Assembly: GCF_005048155.1 (NCBI RefSeq)
Contig: NZ_SUMB01000002.1
Coordinates: 310,001-374,000 of the forward strand
Direction of reading: 5' to 3'
Origin: Streptomyces piniterrae
Lineage (GTDB): Bacteria > Actinomycetota > Actinomycetes > Streptomycetales > Streptomycetaceae
Length of the DNA stretch: 64,000 bases
Shown: piece after piece, positions 34,040 to 42,332 of the stretch
Layout of the letters: each line of letters opens with the position of its first letter
Numbering within the stretch: the first letter of the stretch is position 1
Position numbers and translations under genes: made by a program
The notes under the pieces: generated by a model
The model's input: the letters and a program-made list of their open reading frames with translations, nothing else
What the model was told of the DNA's origin: nothing
The model's database searches: none

Positions 34040-34148
34040 ACAACCGCGCGTTAAGTCCGTGTTAAGCGGTCGCCCAGCGCGACGAGGACGCTTGTCCTCC
34101 GAGACGCCGCATGACCGGCGGCGTCCCTGTGCCTGACGAGGAGCATGG
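34040..34148 (+). promoter_or_regulatory. Conserved 109-nt leader (copy B) of the LuxR-type gene
   Basis: Second copy of the leader at 29626-29734. GTTAAGTCCGTGTTAAG is an almost exact direct repeat with an 11-nt period. CGAGACGCC and GGCGTC lie 60 and 80 nt after the first base, exactly as in copy A, and the ATG follows at the same distance. GAGGAG precedes the start. Confidence 0.75.
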
Positions 34149-34775
34149 ATGGACCGCATTCCCGTGTGTATCCACGCGGACGATCCGATCTCACAGCTCG
34201 GAGTGACCGCGGAGCTCAGGCCGCGGCCGGAGGTGCGGGTGCTCGGAACCGATGAGACGGACGAGGCGAGGGTCGCCGTGGTCGTCACCGGCGCGGTGAC
34301 CGAGGAAACCCCACAGGTCCTGCGGTCGGTCACCGCCCGGATGAGCGAGGCTCGACTGGTGCTGGTCACCCCGGAGATCGAGGAGTCGGACCTGGTGCCC
34401 GTGGTGGAGGCGGGTGTGGTGGGGGTGGTCCGCCGCAGGGATGCCACCGCGGAACGGCTGGTCACGGTGCTCCGATCGGCCGCGGCGGGGGAGGGAGCCG
34501 TACCACCGGATCTGTTGGGCCGGCTGCTCGACCAGGTCGGCCGTGTGCAGCGTCAGGTGCTGGCGCCACGCGGCCTCAACTTCAACAACCTCACGGAACG
34601 GGAGATCCAGGTGCTACGGCTCGCCGCGGAAGGGCTCGACACCGCTGAGATCGCGGCTGCGGTCGCCTACTCCGCACGGACGGTGAAGCAGGTCCTCCAC
34701 GACTTCCAGATGCGCTTTCAACTCCGGAACCGCTGCCATGCCGTGGCATATGCCACGCGGAACGGCCTGATCTGA
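34149..34775 (+). CDS. LuxR/NarL-type regulator with atypical receiver-like domain
   Basis: 208 aa, ATG after GAGGAG. The C-terminal 65 residues are a GerE/LuxR helix-turn-helix (LTEREIQVLRLAAEGLDTAEIAAAVAYSARTVKQVLHDF). The N-terminal 130 residues have the beta-alpha pattern of a response-regulator receiver (PVCIHADDPISQLGV, ARVAVVVTGAV, ARLVLVTPEI, AGVVGVVRRRDAT), but the acceptor Asp at the end of strand 3 is replaced by the VVVTGAV segment. Phosphorylation-independent control is therefore likely. It lies between the relaxase and the sigma-DUF642 gene, transcribed toward the latter, and shares its leader with the orphan binding protein. Confidence 0.87.
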   Translation: MDRIPVCIHADDPISQLGVTAELRPRPEVRVLGTDETDEARVAVVVTGAVTEETPQVLRSVTARMSEARLVLVTPEIEESDLVPVVEAGVVGVVRRRDATAERLVTVLRSAAAGEGAVPPDLLGRLLDQVGRVQRQVLAPRGLNFNNLTEREIQVLRLAAEGLDTAEIAAAVAYSARTVKQVLHDFQMRFQLRNRCHAVAYATRNGLI

Positions 34776-34790
34776 AGGACGCCCGGACGA

Positions 34791-34838
34791 CGCTGGTTCC
34801 CGGGCAACGACGACGACCGCTGGTTCCCGGGCAACGAC
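34791..34838. repeat. 21-bp direct repeat upstream of the sigma factor gene
   Basis: CGCTGGTTCCCGGGCAACGAC occurs at 34791-34811 and 34818-34838 (period 27). Each unit contains a near-palindrome GTTCCCGGGCAAC. It lies between the LuxR-type gene and the sigma gene, so it may be a regulator target. Confidence 0.8.
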
Positions 34839-35005
34839 ACGACTTCCCCATGGTGCCGGGACGTCTCCCCATGGGGCGGCTTTCGCGGAACACGGCGTCA
34901 GCCATGAACCACGCGACTAGGGTCTCTCGGACAACGCTGGGCTGCTGGGACCCGCGCGCCGAGCAGCCGGAAGGCGTGTCCGGCTGGGTGCAGAGGTTGG
35001 GTGGG

Positions 35006-36781
35006 ATGGCGGGGAAGTCGAGCCAGGGGCGAGAGCCCGGGGAGTTCACGGAGACAGGGCCCGGCGCACAGGGCGAACAGTGCGACGCGGAACTCATAGT
35101 GCGCGCCCGGGCCGGGGACGACACCGCCTTCGGTGTCCTCTACACACGCCATGTGGAATCGGCTCATCGGCTGGCCCGCCTCTACACGTCCACTCCGGCC
35201 GATGCGGAAGACATCGCGTCCGAGGGTTTCACCCAAGTGCTCAGCGCGGTTCGCGCCGGTGGCGGCCCACGGGAGGCGTTTCGGCCCTACGTACTGACCA
35301 CGGTGCGTCGGATCGCGGCCAGGAGAGCCGCGGGGGCGAAGCGGGATATGCCCACGCCGGAGCTGGAGAGCTACGCGCCCCTGATCCCCTTCGAGGACCC
35401 CGTCCTGGCCGATCTGGAAGCGTCGCTGGTCGCGCGCGCTTTCGTGGCGCTGCCCGAGCGCTGGCAGGCCGTCCTGTGGCACACCGCGGTGGAGGGGCAG
35501 AGCCCGGCTCAGGTGGCGGAACACCTCGGGTTATCGGCCAACGCAGTCGCCGCGCTGGCCGTCCGCGCCCGCGAGGGACTGCGCAAGGAGTATCTGCAGG
35601 CGCATCTGTCCGCGGAGAAGATGGAGCGGGAGTGCCGCAGTTGCGCCTCGAAGCTGGCCGCCTACGTACGCGGGTCGCTCAGCGCGCGGGCTCGACGCCG
35701 CGTCGAGGAGCACCTCACCGAGTGCGACCGCTGCGCTTTGCTGCTGCCGGAGCTTCGTGAGATCTCCGGCCGGTTGCGCGGCATCCTGGCCCCGCTGATC
35801 CTGGGCCCGGTCTTCGCCGGGTACTTCACCACACTGGCCGACGGATCACCGGGCGAGACGGCGGACGGTGACGAGGAGCCGGACGACGACACCGGACTTG
35901 GCGAGGCGATGGCAGGCGGCGGCGCTTCATCGGGAGCCGCGGGCGCCGTTACCGCGCTGGCAGCCATCGTCGTCGCTCTCGCGGTGGCCGGCACGCATCT
36001 CCTGCCCGAGGGCTCCGCCTCGCATCCCCGCACGGCAGGCACAGCCCCCGCCACCGGTCCCGGTCCCGGTCCCGACCCATGGCGCACGACCGCGCCCGCA
36101 TCACCGGAGCCCGACCCGTCCCACCCGAAGCCGCCCGCACCGGCGGAATCCCGGCCGGGCCACCGCGGGGTCGAGCCAGGTACGAAGCCGGCCCCGAGCA
36201 CCTCCCAGGACCACACCGACGCCCCGTCCGACTCCCTGTCCAGCACCCCGTCGAACGACCCCGGCCCCGCCCCCGACCCCCCGCTGAGCGACGGCGCCTT
36301 CGAGTCGCCCTCGGTCGGCGATTCCCCTCATATCCCTTACAGCAACGGCCAGTTCATCGGCGGATGGCGGGTCGAGAACTCCGTGAACCTGACCGGATCA
36401 AAGGCGTGGCAGCCGGAGAACGGCACGCAGTCACTCGATCTGAACGGCGATCCGCCCGGCGCCGCAAACGGAGCGATCAGCCAAAGCCTGGCCACCGAGC
36501 CGGGTCAGCGATACAAGGTGAGCTTCTACCTGGCCGGCAATCTCACCTGCGGGCCCGCCGTGAAATCCCTGACCGTCCAGGTCGCCGCCGTCTCGAAGAA
36601 CTTCTCCTTCGACACCACCGGGCATTCGGCCTCCGCGATGGGGTGGCGGCAGACGACCGTGGGCTTCACCGCGGCCGGTGACAGGACCACGCTGCGCCTG
36701 GCCAGTACCACCGACCCGAACAGCGCCTGCGGGCCGGCCATCGACAACATCAAGGTCACTGCCCATAAGAAAGCACACTGA
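35006..36781 (+). CDS. Membrane-tethered ECF sigma factor: sigma, zinc finger, TM, extracellular DUF642-like domain
   Basis: 591 aa from ATG 35006 (AGAGG upstream; in-frame ATGs at 34850 and 34904 lack RBS). Sigma region 2 about 25-110 (DAELIVRARAGDDTAFGVLY, DAEDIASEGFTQVLSAV), region 4 about 140-198 (LPERWQAVLWHTAVEGQSP). Then a zf-HC2-type anti-sigma finger (HLTECDRC, about 235-243), hydrophobic segments about 262-280 and 307-333, a Pro/Ser-rich linker, and from about 428 a DUF642/choice-of-anchor-C-like beta-sandwich (DGAFESPSV, SLDLNG, ISQSLATEPGQRYKVSFYLAGN, ACGPAIDNIKV). ECFs with such C-terminal extensions are known in Actinobacteria; release by proteolysis or conformational change is inferred. 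A TTA codon (35531-35533) lies in region 4, so translation may need bldA tRNA. Confidence 0.88.
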   Translation: MAGKSSQGREPGEFTETGPGAQGEQCDAELIVRARAGDDTAFGVLYTRHVESAHRLARLYTSTPADAEDIASEGFTQVLSAVRAGGGPREAFRPYVLTTVRRIAARRAAGAKRDMPTPELESYAPLIPFEDPVLADLEASLVARAFVALPERWQAVLWHTAVEGQSPAQVAEHLGLSANAVAALAVRAREGLRKEYLQAHLSAEKMERECRSCASKLAAYVRGSLSARARRRVEEHLTECDRCALLLPELREISGRLRGILAPLILGPVFAGYFTTLADGSPGETADGDEEPDDDTGLGEAMAGGGASSGAAGAVTALAAIVVALAVAGTHLLPEGSASHPRTAGTAPATGPGPGPDPWRTTAPASPEPDPSHPKPPAPAESRPGHRGVEPGTKPAPSTSQDHTDAPSDSLSSTPSNDPGPAPDPPLSDGAFESPSVGDSPHIPYSNGQFIGGWRVENSVNLTGSKAWQPENGTQSLDLNGDPPGAANGAISQSLATEPGQRYKVSFYLAGNLTCGPAVKSLTVQVAAVSKNFSFDTTGHSASAMGWRQTTVGFTAAGDRTTLRLASTTDPNSACGPAIDNIKVTAHKKAH

Positions 36782-36808
36782 GCCGGCCGAGCCGTCCTGC
36801 GGGACAGG

Positions 36809-36861
36809 AAGGCCCCGTGACCGGTGAAGATGCGACACATCCAGCACCCGCACGGGGCCTT
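36809..36861. terminator. Hairpin after the sigma factor gene
   Basis: AAGGCCCCGTG (36809-36819) pairs perfectly with CACGGGGCCTT (36851-36861). It lies between the ends of the sigma gene (+) and the BTAD regulator gene (-), so it can serve both. Confidence 0.65.
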
Positions 36862-36931
36862 GCCGCGATCAGGACCAACGAGATTCCGATCAGGCCCACG
36901 ACACTCCACAACACCGATACAACGCCGATGC

Positions 36932-38350
36932 TCAGGACACCCGGTGCGGTCGGCCGGCGTACTGCCGCTGCATCGGGGTTCCCCTCCGGGAGGTGGGGGA
37001 CGAGGTGGCGGTGACGCCGACAGCCGGTTCGTCGGTATCGAGGCCGAGTGAGGCGAGCGTGGCGGCATACCGCCGTCGGGCCTGCTCGGCGGCGGCGGGT
37101 GCGCCGATGCGGTGGTAGGTCCTGAGCAGCAGGTGCCACCCCGTGTCGTGAAAACGGTCGATGGCGAGACATTTCTCGGCCGCTGCCACGGCTTCCTGCA
37201 GATTGCCGGCCTGGAGCTCGACGGCGGCGAGTTCCGCAGCGGCGTCGGCCGCCTGGCGCCGGTAGATCTCGCGGTCCTGCTGTAGCCACTCGGCGGGGCC
37301 GTCCTCGGGGAGCAGCTCACCGTGGTACTGGGCGAGGGCGTCCCGCAGGCCCTGAACCGCCGCGGCGGTGTCCCCGCTTGCCTTGGCCTGCCTGCCGCGG
37401 GTCAGCGCGGTCTGGAACGCGAGGGTGTCGAGGTAGGCGTCGGACGGCAGGTTGAGCAGGTAGGCGTCACCGACGCGGACCACCAGTCGTGGTTTGCCCC
37501 GATCCCTGTCGGGTTCCAGGACACCGCGCAGGCTGGAGACGGCCACTTGCAGATTGGCCGTGGCCGACTTGGGGTGCACGTCCGGCCAGAGCGCCTCGAT
37601 GAGGGCCTCCCGGTGCATGGGCCGGCCCGCACGCATGGTGAGCAACCTCATCGCGGCGCGGGCGCGGGGGCGGACCTTCGTCCAGTCGATCACCAGGTCA
37701 CCGACGGTCATCCGGAATCCGCCGAAGCACCTGATCGCTACCCGGGGATTCCGCTCGCCCGGGTACGCGGACACCGCCGGTGGATGCCATCGGCCGGACG
37801 GTCCGTCCGGGCCGCTCTGTACGGCGGCCGGTGATGCGCCGGCGGAGCCCGGCGCGGGAGTGCACCGCGGCTCCTCGTCGGCATCGAGCAGCGCGAGGAG
37901 TTCCCGGGCCCAGGACCGGATCAGGTGGGCATCCGTCGCGCGGCGGCATCCGGCCGCCGCGGTCAGATGTTGCCCGCAGCCTTCGCAGGAGGGGTCGGTC
38001 GGGGAAGCCCCGGAGCCGGCGGGCGCCGGTCCCGTGTGGTCGTCACGACAGCCGCACCCGGCGGTGGCCGAGACGGCGTCCGGCCTCTGGGCCGCGATGC
38101 GCCAGGCGCTGCGGACCGCTTGGCTGGACCGGGGCATGCCGGTCGAGTCCAGGCGACCGGCCACCTGCTTGAGCGTTCTCGTGCCCTCGTCGCCGCCGTC
38201 GGCATCCTGAATCAGGCGCAGGGCGACCCGCAGCAGTTGCAGTCCGACATCAGCCCCCGACAGGTCGGTCGGCTGTGTGCCGGTGGTGCAGTGGCCGCCC
38301 GCGTCATGGACGAGTCGGCTCCTGGGCAAGGGCGCGTCACGCTTCCGCAC
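36932..38350 (-). CDS. BTAD/SARP-type transcriptional regulator
   Basis: 472 aa from GTG 38350 (GAAGG about 8 nt upstream); a GTG at 38398 would add 16 residues. The N-terminal half is poorly conserved and contains a CEGCGQHL motif and Pro/Ser-rich linker. The C-terminal half has an OmpR-type winged helix (VAIRCFGGFRMTVGDLVIDW, AMRLLTMRAGRPMHREALIEALWPD, ANLQVAVSSLRGVLEP) followed by a bacterial transcriptional activation domain with TPR-like helices (LLPEDGPAEWLQQDREIYRRQ, CLAIDRFHDTGWHLLLRTYHRIG). SARP-type winged helix before BTAD, but longer in front than typical SARPs. No biosynthetic cluster is adjacent; likely target is the local DUF642/transport region. Confidence 0.85.
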   Translation of the reverse strand: MRKRDAPLPRSRLVHDAGGHCTTGTQPTDLSGADVGLQLLRVALRLIQDADGGDEGTRTLKQVAGRLDSTGMPRSSQAVRSAWRIAAQRPDAVSATAGCGCRDDHTGPAPAGSGASPTDPSCEGCGQHLTAAAGCRRATDAHLIRSWARELLALLDADEEPRCTPAPGSAGASPAAVQSGPDGPSGRWHPPAVSAYPGERNPRVAIRCFGGFRMTVGDLVIDWTKVRPRARAAMRLLTMRAGRPMHREALIEALWPDVHPKSATANLQVAVSSLRGVLEPDRDRGKPRLVVRVGDAYLLNLPSDAYLDTLAFQTALTRGRQAKASGDTAAAVQGLRDALAQYHGELLPEDGPAEWLQQDREIYRRQAADAAAELAAVELQAGNLQEAVAAAEKCLAIDRFHDTGWHLLLRTYHRIGAPAAAEQARRRYAATLASLGLDTDEPAVGVTATSSPTSRRGTPMQRQYAGRPHRVS

Positions 38351-38427
38351 GTCGGCATCCTTCTCCCTCCCTGGCTGCGCATCACAGTTTGTGTCCACAC
38401 CTACACAGAGACGTCCGGTGCCGCGCT

Positions 38428-38643
38428 ATGACGGGAAAACACCGAGAAATTTCTGACCCGACGCGCCCGGCCGTGGCCGCCCTTTCGTGCGACTCGGCCA
38501 CCCCGAAGACCGCCCCGAATGCGGCTGCGGAAGGCGACCCGGACGCCAACCATGTGACGGGCGGTCGATGGGCGGTGACCGCGCAGGAGAAGCGGACCGT
38601 GCGACAACGACGCCGGACGAGGGACACCCCCCGTGCCCTGTGA
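38428..38643 (+). CDS. Possible small hypothetical protein
   Basis: 71 aa from ATG 38428 (MTGKHREISDPTRPAV...). Third-position GC is high and the composition is protein-like, but no RBS is visible and no domain is recognised. It lies in the 571-bp gap between the BTAD gene (-) and the next supported gene (+); the gap otherwise shows no gene. Confidence 0.3.
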   Translation: MTGKHREISDPTRPAVAALSCDSATPKTAPNAAAEGDPDANHVTGGRWAVTAQEKRTVRQRRRTRDTPRAL

Positions 38644-38921
38644 CGTCGGCGGTCGCCGTACGCCTTCTCCTCGCGGCGCCGTCGCGCCGCCCTGGCCCGC
38701 TCGACGCGGCCGGTCACCTGATGTGTGGGCGGGAGGAGACCGGCCGGTCGGGCGGCGCCGGGCATCTGGTGGGAGATCTCGTGACCGTCCCCGCGCGGTG
38801 CGGAACCGGACGCGAACACGTCGGTTGTCCCGCCGCTGCCGCACCCCATCGGCTGTGCGAGAACGACGAGCCGGTCCGGACATCGGTCCTGCGCGACGGA
38901 CACTGTGAGGAGCCGCTACCC

Positions 38922-39314
38922 ATGCACACCAAGGCATACAGACCACCTGCGCTGCCCACCATCGGGGGCTGCGAGTTACGGGCCGCGGGCGTCGACTGGG
39001 ACGCGGTCCGCGTGCCCCGCCGCATCGGCATACACGCCCTGGCGTTCCTGGGGAACCGCAGCGGTGCCGTGATCGAGGACCCGTGCGAGCCCGTTGTCTA
39101 CTGGTTCGTCCGCGAGGGTTCGACAACCGGGTGGGACGTACCGGAAACCCGGCCGCTCGGCGTGACGCAGCACCTCGTGGTTCCGCCTCCGCATCGCGTC
39201 GAAGGGCCGGGGCCGCACTGGCGGATCCGGCCCGCCGACGGCCGGCTGATCACCGACGTCCGGGCACTGCGAACGGCTGTCGAGGCCGCGGTCGCACAGT
39301 TCGCCGGCCTCTGA
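38922..39314 (+). CDS. Conserved hypothetical protein, DNA primase/polymerase-accessory-like
   Basis: 130 aa from ATG 38922, with GAGGAG upstream. Compact, single-domain, no membrane segment. The pattern GVDWDAVRVPRRIGIHALAFLG, GAVIEDPCEPVVYWFVREGSTTGWDV, TQHLVVPPPHRVEGPGPHWRIRP is one I associate with uncharacterised actinobacterial proteins often near mobile elements; a precise family name is not claimed. It precedes the symporter by 130 bp on the same strand. Function unknown. Confidence 0.65.
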   Translation: MHTKAYRPPALPTIGGCELRAAGVDWDAVRVPRRIGIHALAFLGNRSGAVIEDPCEPVVYWFVREGSTTGWDVPETRPLGVTQHLVVPPPHRVEGPGPHWRIRPADGRLITDVRALRTAVEAAVAQFAGL

Positions 39315-39444
39315 GACGAGGCGGCGTGAGTGCCGCCCCGGACGCCGTCCTTTCCCGAAGGACGGAACGGCCCGCCCCTCACCGGCGGGCCACCGCGGCC
39401 GAAACCGGTCGTGGCCAACCGTGTGTGCGCCGAGGGAGAAACAG

Positions 39445-40977
39445 GTGGAGCTGCGGACCGCCGGACCGGCAATGATCGTATTCGGGATCTTCATCATCGT
39501 GGTGATCATCGTGGGGATCTGGGCCTACTGGGAGACCCCTACCTTCCCCGACTTCGCTCTCGGCGGCCGACGAATCAACGCCCTGGTCACCGCCCTGTCG
39601 GCCGAGGCCAGCGATATGTCGGGCTGGCTTTTCCTCAGCCTTCCGGGCGCCGTGTACGCGGCGGGAATCGGGGCCGCATGGATAGCCGTCGGCCTCATCA
39701 TCGGTACGTATCTCAACTGGCGATGCGTCGCCCCGCGTCTGCGTACCTACACCGAAAAGGCCGACAACTCCCTGACCCTGTCCGCATATCTCGAAGAACG
39801 ATTCGAGGACCGCAGCGGGAATCTTCGCACGGTCTCGGCGACCGTCACCGTCGTGTTCTTCACTCTCTACGTGGCGAGCGGATTCGTCGCGGGTGGCCTG
39901 CTGTTCCAGCAGATCTTCGGCGTCGACTTCGCATTCGGCCTCACCGTTGTCGCCGGAGTGATGGTCGTGTACTCCGTACTCGGCGGCTTCCGCGCCGTGA
40001 GCACGACTCATGTGGTGCAGGGCGCGCTGATGGTCTTCGCGGCCTGCGCTCTTCCCGTCATCGTCTTCGGGCACCTCGGGGACCTCTGCTCAGTGCACCG
40101 TGCGATCGCGGAAAAGAGCCCGGCACTGCTCGACATGAGTGCGAAGGCCTCCTTCGCCGACGGCCGTTGGGGGGCGGGCGAGCCGCTGGGTGTCATCGCG
40201 GTCGGCTCCCTGCTCGCATGGGGGCTCGGCTATTTCGGACAGCCGCACATCCTGGCCCGCTTCATGGCCATCCGCAGCACGAAGGACATCCCACTGGCCC
40301 GGCGTATCGGGGTGAGCTGGGTCGTCGCCTCGCTGACCGGCGCGAGCCTCGTGGGACTCCTCGGCATCGCCTCGCTCCACCAACCGGTCCGCGACCAGGA
40401 GATGGTCTTCATCGAACTGGTCAAGCAGTCGGTCAACCCATGGTTCGGCGGAGTGCTGTTCGTTGCGGTGCTGGCTGCGATCAAATCGACCGCGGACAGC
40501 CAGTTGCTGGTCGCGGCGACCTCCCTCACCGAGGACTTCTTCCGCGCGTTCCACAACCGGCGTGCCTCGGACGCGACATTGGTGACGGTGACGCATGCGG
40601 CGCTGCTCGGAGTCGCGGTGGTCGCCTACGGGATCGCCCTCAGCGGGGGCGCCGTGCTGAACATCGTCGCCCATGCCTGGGCGGGCTTCGGTGCGGCCTT
40701 CGGCCCGGTGCTCCTGCTGTCGCTCTACTGGCCGCGCATGACCAGGGCGGGCGCGTTGGCCGGCATCGTCACGGGTGCGCTCACGGTCGTCCTGTGGAAG
40801 CACATCGACCCGCTCCTCGGGCCGTTCCGGACCGGCGTCTACGAGATGGTGCCCGGCGTACTCGCGGCCACCGCCGCCGCCCTGCTCTTCGGATCCTTCG
40901 CCGGCCGCCCGCCACGGCGCTCATGGGCCGGGACGATGCAGGAAGCGGGCTCCGCCACGATGACCGGACCGCGCTGA
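39445..40977 (+). CDS. Sodium:solute symporter, PutP-like
   Basis: 510 aa from GTG 39445 (GGAG 6 nt upstream), the length of PutP (about 500). Thirteen hydrophobic segments; the first is MIVFGIFIIVVIIVGIWAYW. PutP/SSS landmarks: FALGGRRINALVTALSAEASDMSGWLF (Na-site region in TM2), GLLFQQIFGVDFAFGL, VYSVLGGFRAVSTTHVVQG, GYFGQPHILARFMAI, FVAVLAAIKSTADSQLLVAAT. Most similar in pattern to proline symporters, but sugar or organic-acid transport cannot be excluded. It is followed by a rhamnosidase remnant and secreted DUF642-like proteins. Confidence 0.88.
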   Translation: MELRTAGPAMIVFGIFIIVVIIVGIWAYWETPTFPDFALGGRRINALVTALSAEASDMSGWLFLSLPGAVYAAGIGAAWIAVGLIIGTYLNWRCVAPRLRTYTEKADNSLTLSAYLEERFEDRSGNLRTVSATVTVVFFTLYVASGFVAGGLLFQQIFGVDFAFGLTVVAGVMVVYSVLGGFRAVSTTHVVQGALMVFAACALPVIVFGHLGDLCSVHRAIAEKSPALLDMSAKASFADGRWGAGEPLGVIAVGSLLAWGLGYFGQPHILARFMAIRSTKDIPLARRIGVSWVVASLTGASLVGLLGIASLHQPVRDQEMVFIELVKQSVNPWFGGVLFVAVLAAIKSTADSQLLVAATSLTEDFFRAFHNRRASDATLVTVTHAALLGVAVVAYGIALSGGAVLNIVAHAWAGFGAAFGPVLLLSLYWPRMTRAGALAGIVTGALTVVLWKHIDPLLGPFRTGVYEMVPGVLAATAAALLFGSFAGRPPRRSWAGTMQEAGSATMTGPR

Positions 40978-41079
40978 ATTCCTCGCGAGCCCGCACAGTC
41001 CACAGCCGCACTTCTCACCACAGGCAACCCCTACGGGGCAGCAACCGAACACGGGCACGGCAGACTGGAGTGACGCCAG

Positions 41080-42150
41080 GTGATCGTTCCCTTCACCCTC
41101 TGGCAGCGGTACGGCGACGTGAAGCTGGTGCGGGACCACTACGCCGCGATGGCCGCGTGGATCGACCGTCTGGAGTCGCACGGCAGCGGTCTGATCCAGC
41201 CGGCCGGCGGATACGGCGATTGGTTGGACATCGACGACGGCACACCGCTCGACCTCGTCGGCACCGCCTACTTCGCCGAGTCCACCGCGATGATGGCTCA
41301 GATGTCCCGCGCCCTGGGCAGGAGCTACGACGCCATGCGGTACCTGGCGCTGTGGTCGGACATCCGCGATGCCTTCCATACGAGGTTCGTCGGAGCGGAC
41401 GGACAGGTCGGCAACGGCAGTCAGACGTCGTACGTGCTCGCTCTCGGCTTCCGTCTGGTTCCCGACGGGCTCGTCAAGGCCGCGGCCGACAAGCTGGTCG
41501 CCGTCATCAAGGCGCACGGCGGGCAGTTGACGACCGGCTTCCTCGGTACCGGGGGGCTGCTGCCGGTACCGACCGCCACCGGGTACTCCGACGTCGCGTA
41601 CCAGCTGCTGGAACAGAAGACCGTTCCTCCATGGGGCTGCCAGATCGGCAACGGCGCGGCGACGGTCTGGATGCGCTGCGACGTCATCCCAACCGCCGGA
41701 ATTCCGCACGCCCCGGTACCGAACTCGCTCAACCATTTCGGGCTCGGCGCGGTGGGCGACTGGATTCACCGCACGGTAGGCGGTATCGATCCCGACCCCG
41801 AACATCCCGGATACAAACACTTCTTCCTCCGCCCCGTCCCCGGCGTGGGGACGTCCGGCTCCGGCCCCGGGTGGGCAGACGAGAGATACCTCTCGCCGTA
41901 TGGACAGGTCCGCAGCTGCTGGGAGCGGTCGGAGGGCGCATTCGCCCTGCGCGCGACCGTGCCGGGGAACTCCACGGCGACCGTGTTCGTGCCGGCGTCC
42001 TCCCGTAACGCGGTCAGCGCACCGCCGGGCGCGTGTTTCGTCCGCACAAGCGGTGGCGCGGTCGTCTACGAGGTCGGCTCCGGCACGTACACGTTTACCG
42101 CCCGCTGGTCCGGGGATTCCGCGGCGAAGGTTCAGGGACGCGCCCGGTAA
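41080..42150 (+). pseudogene. GH78 alpha-L-rhamnosidase, C-terminal fragment
   Basis: 356 codons from a GTG at 41080 (GGAG about 9 nt upstream). The sequence is the later part of a GH78 (alpha/alpha)6 barrel plus the C-terminal beta domain: IVPFTLWQRYGD, GYGDWLDIDDG, TAYFAESTAMMAQMSRALG, QTSYVLALGFRLVP, TGFLGTGGLLPV, NSLNHFGLGAVGDWIHRTVGGI, PGYKHFFLRPVPG. Full-length enzymes are about 900-1100 aa. The N-terminal domains and the first barrel helices, with the conserved DCPQRDERLGW-type catalytic acid region, are missing. There is no signal peptide. An RBS and intact frame mean it may still be translated, but it should be catalytically dead as a rhamnosidase. Confidence 0.8.
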
Positions 42151-42286
42151 ACCGAATTCTGTTGCACGCATGGCGCCGCCCCATCGGGCGCCGGAGAGTT
42201 CCCCAACCGCCGCCCACTCGGCCTTACCGGCACCAGTGGCACGTCACCACAATTGTGTTGCCAAAGCCGCTCCGGCGAATCAACCC

Positions 42287-42316
42287 GAAGAGTCGACCAA
42301 ATGAAGAGTCGACCAA
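42287..42316. repeat. 14-bp direct repeat in the leader of the first DUF642-like gene
   Basis: GAAGAGTCGACCAA is present at 42287-42300 and 42303-42316 (period 16), followed by a partial third copy (GAAGA) that merges into the RBS AGAGGA. A palindrome CACAATTGTG sits at 42248-42257. Both lie just upstream of the ATG at 42333. Confidence 0.8.
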
Positions 42317-42332
42317 TCGAAGAAGAGGACTC

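Noticed and set aside
38382-38903. 173-codon minus-strand frame beside the BTAD gene
   Set aside because: Arg-rich without RBS or domain; overlaps the BTAD promoter region.
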